Of a DNA stretch of 64,000 nucleotides, positions 57,701 through 64,000 are shown piece by piece. The notes under the pieces were generated by a model. The model searched no databases, was not told where the DNA came from, and saw only the letters and a list, made by a program, of their open reading frames with translations. Made by a program: the position numbers and the translations under genes. The stretch is from the NCBI GenBank assembly GCA_009760855.2, contig WPIO01000053.1, forward strand, positions 147,501 through 211,500. The letters are read 5' to 3'. Every line of letters begins with the position of its first letter. Within the stretch, counting starts at the first letter, position 1. This DNA is from Cristatella mucedo. Its lineage: Eukaryota; Bryozoa; Phylactolaemata; Cristatellidae.

Positions 57701-58470
57701 ACATTAAATAGTTTACCAAGTTTTTTAGCATCAATTACTTTGAGTGGCCATTCAAGTTGTGAAAGAGCTTCATTTAGTTCTTGATAATTACTTCTTAATA
57801 TATTAATTAAATCAATGTATCTCTCTGGATGTACACTTACATGATGTAGGAATCTTAATACACACCATAAAGCACAATATTTATCTTCATTCTTTATATT
57901 AACTCAGCAGTGCTTCTTTGCTAAACCAGTTGGTAGTGGTAAATAAGACGAACCAGCTCTAATAATATATTCACTAACATTAATCTCAAGACGTTTTACA
58001 CCTATTAGCCTCCAACCAGAACCTGGATTCTTGTCAATCATTCTATCTATTGATTCCTTTAAAGATTTTAATTGGTCTTTAATAATATTATTATAATCAG
58101 ATCTTTTAACAACTGCAACCAACTTAGAACCTGTTACAACACTATGACTATGTGTGTCAGTTTGACTGTGATTTGAATGAATTGAAATCTTCGTTTGTAA
58201 TTTAAATGAAGAGAATCTAGTTGTTACTTCTTTTAACACATCGTTATAACTTGGTATTATACTATTAAAGAAATCATCAATTTCAGTTGCAGAATAGTCT
58301 CTTCCTTTAAGAATATATCTTTCATGTTTTCCACTTGCTCCAACAAAATCTAATTTAAACTTATGAAGCCTAGAAGCAATACTTTTACTTGGAGTTATGT
58401 CATCAATATTCATTAGTCTTCTTGAATCACTGTAAAAAGAGTTTCCCTTTTGAGGACTTCTTCGGTACAT
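54749..58470 (-). pseudogene. polB: Viral family B DNA polymerase (protein-primed type), broken
   Basis: About 1,240 codons in one frame, broken by TGA (57904-57906), TAA (55744-55746), TAG (55426-55428) and a frameshift near 54880. Order of parts: an N-terminal module (58470-57904) ending SGWRLIG and AGSSYLPLPTGLAKKH; a CALWCVLRFLHH/HINLLL segment; a CHMC cysteine pair; exonuclease I YADFES (near 57305); RDHCHFTGKFRGAAHKLCN; exonuclease II HNLKGYDSHL; exonuclease III YADVALLADCYE; motif A DATSLYPTVM; motif B region YKGFMCQIFGK; motif C YTDTDS (near 55260); KLYSASS; and, in the shifted frame, a YAYGHYR end. These motifs in this order are typical of Polinton/adintovirus-like PolB, which copies the element's DNA. 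The usual Asn of motif B is replaced. Confidence 0.9.
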
Positions 58471-58532
58471 CTATACTAAGTAGATTTATGTTCAAATAAA
58501 AAATCATAGGACACAATTTTTAGTGTTGGAGG

Positions 58533-58633
58533 AAAATTCCACTTTTAGGACAATTCCCTTTTTAGGACATCGAATGTGAACGTAGTGAACATGAGGTGTC
58601 CTAAAAGGTGAATTGTCCTGAAAGGTGAATTTT
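58533..58633. repeat. Hairpin-forming inverted repeat at viral edge
   Basis: Two 39-base arms (58533-58571 and about 58595-58633), about five mismatches, with a loop of about 23 bases. Each arm is itself two tandem copies of an 18-base unit of the type AATTCCACTTTTAGGACA. It ends 8 bases before the host junction. Confidence 0.88.
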
Positions 58634-58819
58634 CTTACAACAGAGCTGCAGACGATAGCAGCATGACCCTCCAACCAGTTATTGGTTTTAGCTACGAGCT
58701 GCAGCCAGTCGCAGTGCAGCCAGTCTTCGTCTGACATTCGTCATCGAGCGCATGTGTATGTGTGTTCGAGAATGAAGTGTGGGTATGTGCGGGTGTGCTT
58801 GAGTTCTTGAGTCTTCGTA

Positions 58820-59088
58820 GCCCACGGATCTTAGCGCACGGGTAAGGTGTTCGCTCTCCACGAACCAGATCGCGAGTTTCAATCGCTGCACTCGCTAGTC
58901 GTGTGCAGCCCTTCACTGCAAGCGCAGCGATAGCCTTTCAGGCTCTTCTGCCGCTGTGTGAATTGGGCTGTTCAACCGGCTGACCTTCATGACCTTCCTG
59001 CGCCAAAATACAGAGAGAGAACTTCATTAAGCAACCTGGTTTGGCCCAGGGGATAAGGTTCTCGCGTTGAACGACTAACGTCCTCATT
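58820..59088 (+). mobile_element. tRNA-SINE pair, second duplication copy
   Basis: Same two SINEs as 48255-48515, with point differences (GCGCACGGGTAAGGTGTTCG, AAGCAACCTGGTTTGGCCCA). The second is cut off at TAACGTC by ATTTAT-rich sequence. Confidence 0.75.
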
Positions 59089-59289
59089 TATATTTACATT
59101 TACATTTATATTTATATTGTTATATTTATATTTGTATTTAAATTTATATCTATATTAGGTACTTATAAGCAGCTGTATGTTTGCTGTTTAGCAGGTAAAA
59201 TAAAAACGTAAACATTGGTAGCAGACACAAAGCTCGTAAATAGGCCGGAATTGCGAATCGTGGATGACTTCAAGGGTATGTCTGACCAG

Positions 59290-59770
59290 GTGGTCATCAT
59301 GCCAAGCCCACAGGGATGCCGGCGTTCAGATCTGAGGCTTCTTTAGCGGCGACGGCGAATTCATAGCACGGCTCCTTCCGCTAGAGCAAGCGATAGCTCA
59401 ACACGAGCTCGATTTACCAAAGAAATCCACGCCTGAGCCTCTCAGGGGTCGTTCTTTTTTAAAGCCATTACGAGCAACAGCCACCAGCCGTTAAGGATGT
59501 ATGCTATCAGTTGAGTAGGACATTTATGTGGGCGTAAACGTTATTAGCGGACGAACGGTCGTGCTTGAGACTCGACGACTGCGGGAGCCAGAGGAGCCGC
59601 CAGACAGTGCCGAAAGTAACCCAGTATGGCCGCCAGTCAGTGCCGAAAGCAATCCAGTATGGCCGCTAAGCAACGCGTCGGTGCATGGTGGACAGCGACC
59701 ACGCCGTCAAGCCAGCAGAGGGTAAATCCGCGAGCCGATTTGGATAACGGTGGAAGAAGCAAGAAAGCGC
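59290..59770. other. Single-copy-looking DNA
   Basis: No family recognised except a 33-bp tandem pair at 59605-59670. A 65-codon ORF through it is simply the repeat read as DSAESNPVWPPV. Confidence 0.4.
59605..59670 (+). repeat. 33-bp tandem duplication
   Basis: Two units beginning CAGTGCCGAAAG, four or five differences between them. Confidence 0.85.
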
Positions 59771-60388
59771 TTCGTACTTGTCTGGTCGTGTTCAATCCGT
59801 GTCCTTAGGGGGTCATTTCTCAGATGGTTCACGTGTGCAGTCCCTCAAAGGTCTGTACTCGGTCCCTTGCTGTTATCCATTTATACACAACCTCTTGGAA
59901 AAGTGATTAAGGCCAATGGAATAGGATATCCCTTTTATGCTGACGATACTCAGATGTATTTGTCATTCAAACTGTCGGAATCTGCTGCAGCAACTAAAAA
60001 GTTGAATCTTGCCTTGCCGACATTCGATCCTGAATGTTGGAAAACTTCTTGAAATTAAATGACGAGAAAACCGAACTGCTGCTCATAGGACACCCTAAGC
60101 GTGTGGCTGGATTAAAAGGCTTTGCTCTTCTCATAAGCGATGCTGTTGGTCAATCATCACCACGTGCTCGAAATTTAGGTGTCATTTTCGACAGCTGCCT
60201 AAAATTTAAAAGCTTCACTCATAAGACTGCTTCTACAGCTAGCCACCGCATCCGATCCATATCCAAGGTAAAAAGTTATCTTTCATAGTGGCTAGCAAAA
60301 CATTTACCTGGCTCCTTAGTTCTGTCTCGGCTTGATTATTGTGATTCCTTTTGGCTGAGCTATCAAACAAAGCAACTAGGCCGCTGCA
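59770..60388 (+). mobile_element. LINE family B, 5' part of split copy
   Basis: [77 protein letters not shown]. It stops at CTAGGCCGCTGCAGCT where a minus-strand LINE A begins. Confidence 0.92.
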
Positions 60389-60389
60389 G

Positions 60390-60787
60390 CTAATAATAAT
60401 AATAATAATAATGCACTTGATAAAGCGCCCTCAGAGAACTCGATCTCTTTCTAGGCGCTTTAAATCTGCTGCAAAGGGAAATGCAATTGAATGGTGAGTA
60501 ATATCATGCTTGAAAAACAACATTAATAACATTGTTAGTGGTGACATGCACAGGGTCAGCATGCAAATGTGCTTAGTGGCAGCATGCACAGTGTCAGCAC
60601 GCATTAGCACATCAAGGACGAATCACTGGGACACACTAAATGCTGTCCTAAATAGGTATGTTTTTAAGTTCTTTTTAAATGTGGTCAAGTCAGGGGATGT
60701 TCTGACGCAAGTCGGGTAGGAGTTCCAGGCTTTGGGAGCATGCGAACTACATGCACGGTCTCCAAAGGATTTGAGGTTTGTACGACT
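60390..60787 (-). mobile_element. LINE family A inserted in LINE B
   Basis: TAATAATAATAATAATAATG tail complement, terminal hairpin, 3' UTR and the ORF end to the TNLKSFGD region (60770). It splits a family B copy, so it is younger. Confidence 0.92.
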
Positions 60788-61388
60788 TTGTACGACATCT
60801 GACTACGAATGTGACTGCAAGGCTAGTCTTCAAGTCCCAGAGGTTTGAGCACGTGTCTCCTTTGCTAAAAGAACTAGGATGGATGCCGGTTGAGCAACGG
60901 ATACAGAGCAAAATTCCCACGCTGACCCACAATGCCCGCCACGGCTTGGTTCTTTCGTACCTAGCTGAACTGCTGCATCAGTTTCAGCCTGTTCGCGCCC
61001 TCAGGTCCTGTCTAGACAATAAATTACCTGTTAAATTCCTCCGCTTAAAGATCATTGGCGACAGAAGCTTTAGCTCTGCAGGTCCTAGACTGTGTAAACT
61101 CACTTCCACAATTCTTACGTAACGACAAATACACCTCTGCTGCCGTCTATGGCTCATTCTTTTCAGCGGCCCTGAGCTGCTACTTCCATGCTACTCACTA
61201 CCTCAACTGCTCTCCTGACTCTGCTGTGCTTTCCACTTTGTCTTTGTTTCGTGAGACGAAGTCTGCTGGCTACCGAATGCGTACCGAAAGCCGCTTAGGC
61301 TGTGAGTTCGCTATGCAAATCTCTCCAGCGTAACACCCACGTAGTCTTTACGGCTGTGTAGAGTTACAGACGTGGATACATACAGAGG
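60788..61388 (+). mobile_element. LINE family B, 3' part of split copy
   Basis: LVFKSQRFEHVSPLLKELGW, HNARHGLVLSYLAELLHQF, IIGDRSFSSAGPRL, YRMRTESRLGCEFAMQ, then the 3' end, which abuts viral segment 2. Confidence 0.92.
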
Positions 61389-61390
61389 TT

Positions 61391-61581
61391 GATGATGTGT
61401 TTTTACCCTATACGAAGTTTTTATTTTATCAACTCGCATCTTTTTCCCTTTTACAACATTTTTATTTTTTCAACTTGTTCTCGTTAACACTCGAACTCGT
61501 TTCAAAACTAAAAACGTTGTAAAATGAAAAAAGCGCCCGTTTAAAAAATAAAAACATCGTATAGGGAAAAAAAACATCATC
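61391..61581. repeat. Long palindrome at edge of viral segment 2
   Basis: Arms 61391-61464 and 61509-61581 (73-74 bases, well matched: GATGATGT, CCCTATACGA, TTTTACAAC blocks) around a 44-base loop. The loop contains TTCTCGTTAACACTCGAACT, repeated as TTCTCGTTATCACTCGAACT just after the right arm (61588 on). Confidence 0.88.
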
Positions 61582-61703
61582 CCACTCGTTCTCGTTATCA
61601 CTCGAACTCGTTAAAGTCTTATAGGGCTAGAATATCTGTTTTCACAATATTTATATATTACAGTAAACATTTCTGTTGCAATTTTATTTTTATTTAAACA
61701 AAA

Positions 61704-61710
61704 TATATAG
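61704..61710 (+). promoter_or_regulatory. TATATAG start motif
   Basis: TATATAGCAAG directly precedes the ATG at 61715. Confidence 0.6.
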
Positions 61711-61714
61711 CAAG

Positions 61715-62671
61715 ATGGTTTTTCCAATCAGACAAAGAAATTCTTTTGCGTCTGAGACAAGGAGATTAATGAATGTTGATTTTGATTTACCAATATCTAA
61801 ATATGATCGCAAAGCTAAAAGAATTAGAAAAGAAAAAATAATTTCTTCAAATGAAGCTAGAAGATTGATGAGTATTGACTTTGATCTTCCTTCAATTAAA
61901 TACGTTGGTAAAACTGGAAGACTTAACAAGGTAGGATATACTAATCCAATTGTAACGGCTGGTGGAAATACTTTAACTTTTACATATAATACTAAAAAAT
62001 GGTTTGGAGACTTTGAGGCTTTAAGAGAATCACTCAGGTATCAAACAAAATTATTGCTTAATAGAGTTAGAGAAATATGGCCTTTTATTAGAGTTCATTT
62101 TAGAGTATCATTTGATATGAAAACGTTTGATACTGGTGAGACGGAGAGAAGAAGTTCTCAATCTAAATCAATTTTAACTATGGATAGCGAATCAGCAGAT
62201 GAAATTTATGATACAATAATGCTTGCGCTTGGTATAAATTTTGAGTTACTAGTTATGACAGATACTTCCGTTAAACAGTTTTATATTGATGAGTGTGACA
62301 TTGAAGCATAAAAAGTAATTAGTTCAGGAATGGCAAGTGTAACAAGTGATCTTGAAGCATCAGTTAGATCTAAAGTTTATACTCTTATTGATACACCTGG
62401 AGAAATCTCTAGCTATACAACATGGATTGCTAGCCAGTTACCAAAACTTTCAACAGTTATCTCAGGCGTTGCAGGAATGAAACCTGATATATCTGGAATT
62501 GTTAAGGATGAATGTTGTGCAATTCTACCTGATATCACTGATAAAACAAATGCTAGACAAAAGGCAACACTTGCTGCTTTAGCTGCCCAGCCGCTCCAGT
62601 TGTTGCTCCAGCAGTTGTTGATCCTAATGTCCCAGTTTCTGATACAATTCCTACAACCAAACTGTAAATAA
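61715..62671 (+). pseudogene. Viral two-module protein, broken
   Basis: Starts MVFPIRQRNSFASETRRLMN. Breaks: an in-frame TAA (62309-62311) where the related protein at 52352-52825 has Gln, and a likely frameshift near 62585, after which another frame gives a Pro/Ala/Val-rich end (APVVAPAVVDPNVPVSD). The N-terminus carries NSF-x-S-E-T-RRLMN, repeated internally as NEARRLMSID and shared with the polymerase ORF's N-terminus (NSFYSDSRRLMNID). The middle (ESLRYQTKLLLNRVREIW, RSSQSKSI) resembles the same region of the polymerase N-terminal module only loosely. The C-terminal half matches the 157-aa protein of segment 1. Function unknown; structural or DNA-associated roles are speculation. Confidence 0.75.
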
Positions 62672-62681
62672 TTTATTTATG

Positions 62682-62686
62682 TATAG
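62682..62686 (+). promoter_or_regulatory. TATAG start motif
   Basis: TATAGAA directly precedes the ATG at 62689. Confidence 0.5.
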
Positions 62687-62688
62687 AA

Positions 62689-63134
62689 ATGAATGTAGAA
62701 ACTAGAAGTTAACTTTGTCTAACAGTTATACATGGTCAACAGACAATAAAGATTTGCTCATACCCAATGGGGATAATTGAAGATATTAGAAGTACACTAT
62801 TAGAAGCATTAAAATTAGTTTTAGAATATAAAGCTTTAAGAGTAGATCATTCAGAAAAAGAAATCGCATATATATTTACAAAAGTTAGAGATGGATCAAT
62901 ATTTTCAGAGTTTCTTATAGATTAGAAAATAGATAAAGTAAATAGTCTTAAATCAGAAGCATACTCTAAAAAATAGAGTTAACAAAACAATTAACAGGAA
63001 AGGAATGTAGTATACCATCAGAGCTTATTAAAGAAAGTCTATATTGGAAAGTTCAAACATATAGACCTATAAGAGCATCAGCTAAAGTTATTTCAATAAC
63101 ATCTGAAGTACTTGAAGTTATCATATTATTATAA
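62689..63134 (+). pseudogene. Small viral gene, broken
   Basis: MNVETRS, then TAA; open again with ICSYPMGIIEDIRSTLLEAL and DHSEKEIAYIFTKVRDGSIF; TAG at 62923-62925; then a frameshift near 62970, after which another frame reads ELTKQLTGKECSIPSELIKE to a TAA at 63132. No family recognised. The last 80 bases overlap the end of the opposite-strand gene, so the original end may be earlier. Confidence 0.55.
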
Positions 63135-64000
63135 TTTAAAACAGGAAAATTGATAGTTATAAAAGTATTATTAGCATTAACATTGAACTGTGTTATATAA
63201 TCACTTGATAATAGCATATAATTATTTTCAACTTCATAATAGGTGATATTAGGAAAATTAGAAACAAAGAAATTTGGTGAGTAGATTTTGTGATAGTAAT
63301 CTCTAACTATAAGATTTCCTACATTACCGATATTTATATTAAATTTTAGTTTAACATCAAAATATTTCACTCTAGTCATATTAACATCCTTTAATATAAC
63401 TGATTTTTCAGTTATTTCTTTTTCTACATTACTTATGAATCCATCATTGGCTCTAAAAATATTTAAAAACATGCGTATACCTTCCGTATCCATCTCATAA
63501 AGATCTTTTATTCTAAATTTTAATTCTGAATAATATATTGGTACTTTTCTGATATCAGATATTCTAGCTAAGTAACGATCTCTATTGAAATCTAGTCTAC
63601 TAAAAAAACCTGACAGATTTTCTATCTTACTGAAACTCAAAGGGCCTGTATCAATTTGTGGAAGATCGTGTGGGAAAAGTCCAGAAAGATCTCTATTTGC
63701 TAGATATATTTTAACAACATCAACTACTTGTTTACCATTATTTATTTTACCTACAACTATTAGTTCATTAACTGTTAAATCACCATTTACTGTGAAATCT
63801 GCCTTAGTATCAGTGTACTCTTTTGTTGCAACATCATTTCCTTTTATCGGAGCTAGTACATTGACATATTTTTTTGAGTTTGCAGATATGTTACCTCTTA
63901 CAACTTGGTCTGAATCTTTTCTTATATATTTGTTATCAGCAAATGATTTTCCAATAGCTTCTAATGGATCTACATTGCTTCCAAGATTTACTATTCTATT
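63053..64000 (-). CDS. Fibre-like viral protein, partial
   Basis: The frame is open from the window edge to the TGA at 63053, so at least 315 codons; the start is outside. The upstream part (near 63790-63860) reads ATKEYTDTKADFTVNGDLTV, a pattern common in phage and viral fibre or tail proteins, where an ATK-x-Y-D turn is followed by short beta-strand repeats (family knowledge). Further on it is rich in Asn, Tyr and Phe (DYYHKIYSPNFFVSNFPN, NANNTFITINFPVLN), suggesting beta structure. A receptor-binding or surface role is inference. No stop codons, unlike the neighbouring gene. Confidence 0.65.
   Translation of the reverse strand, partial: NRIVNLGSNVDPLEAIGKSFADNKYIRKDSDQVVRGNISANSKKYVNVLAPIKGNDVATKEYTDTKADFTVNGDLTVNELIVVGKINNGKQVVDVVKIYLANRDLSGLFPHDLPQIDTGPLSFSKIENLSGFFSRLDFNRDRYLARISDIRKVPIYYSELKFRIKDLYEMDTEGIRMFLNIFRANDGFISNVEKEITEKSVILKDVNMTRVKYFDVKLKFNINIGNVGNLIVRDYYHKIYSPNFFVSNFPNITYYEVENNYMLLSSDYITQFNVNANNTFITINFPVLNYNNMITSSTSDVIEITLADALIGLYV

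Larger units (their letters stand above)
52330..58641 (-). mobile_element. Endogenous viral segment 1 (PolB element)
   Basis: AT-rich block, all genes on the minus strand, gaps of 20-60 bases, no introns. Both edges are defined by loss of similarity to duplication copy 1. The polymerase type occurs in Polintons, adintoviruses and related animal elements (family knowledge). No integrase, ATPase, protease or capsid gene is present, so this is a partial or unusual element. Multiple stops show it is no longer functional. Confidence 0.85.
51050..59290. repeat. Segmental duplication, copy 2 (with viral insert)
   Basis: Same order and orientation as 43310-48800. It lacks the LINEs of copy 1 and lacks the equivalent of 47532-48083, in place of which stands viral DNA (52330-58641). 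Confidence 0.88.
61389..64000. mobile_element. Endogenous viral segment 2
   Basis: AT-rich, intron-free DNA with the same TATAG start motif and a protein module shared with segment 1. It starts with a palindrome right after a LINE B end and continues past the window. Two genes on +, one on -. Confidence 0.8.

Noticed and set aside
52330-63134. Viral genes might use a code in which TAA/TAG mean Gln
   Set aside because: One TAA does fall where a related protein has Gln, but the intact viral ORFs end in TAA or TGA at sensible places, other stops align with Ser or with positions that are usually Tyr or Glu in related proteins, a TGA also occurs, and there are frameshifts. Ordinary decay explains all of it.
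52330-64000. A complete Polinton
   Set aside because: No integrase, packaging ATPase, protease or capsid gene and no long terminal repeats flanking one unit; only the polymerase type agrees.

Overview
This window is nuclear DNA from an animal, most likely an invertebrate (inference). It contains one long gene split into many small exons with GT-AG introns, dense fragments of non-LTR retrotransposons and tRNA-derived SINEs, long CT, TG and AT microsatellites, and two AT-rich islands of viral origin. I cannot name the species. Sponges, cnidarians and lancelets carry comparable repeats, but nothing here decides between them.

Region 1 (799-32,623, + strand) is the 3' part of a STK36/fused-type gene. 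I could join 19 exons whose splice phases all agree, giving 832 codons plus a TGA stop. They encode the helical armadillo/HEAT-like C-terminal region; the kinase domain must lie upstream of base 1. The exons occupy about 2.5 kb of 31.8 kb. The introns hold LINE family A and B fragments, SINE-1 and SINE-2 copies and microsatellites. SINE-2 ends with the same 3' tail as LINE family A, which suggests that family A mobilises it.

Region 2 (about 33-51 kb) is mostly repeats: LINE fragments, SINEs, a 154-bp AT tract, 17-bp and 34-bp minisatellites, an inverted pair of LINE B fragments, and two possible small host genes (84 aa with a signal peptide at 42.1-42.4 kb; 124 aa at 47.5-47.9 kb).

Region 3 is a segmental duplication. 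Bases 43.3-48.8 kb correspond to 51.05-59.3 kb. The second copy has lost 552 bp of the first and carries instead a 6.3-kb AT-rich viral segment (52,330-58,641). That segment is coded entirely on the minus strand. It holds a large protein-primed-type family B DNA polymerase broken by three in-frame stops and one frameshift, an acidic protein, a small basic protein, a tandem array of five related small proteins, and a protein whose relative occurs in the second viral segment.

Region 4 (61,389 to the end) is a second viral segment: a gene sharing one module with the first segment's leftmost protein and an N-terminal motif with the polymerase ORF, a broken small gene, and a fibre-like gene running off the right end. 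A palindrome lies at the right edge of the first viral segment and another at the left edge of the second. Nearly every viral gene has a TATAG-type motif directly before its ATG. No capsid, ATPase, protease or integrase gene is visible, so assignment to Polinton/adintovirus-like elements rests on the polymerase alone.
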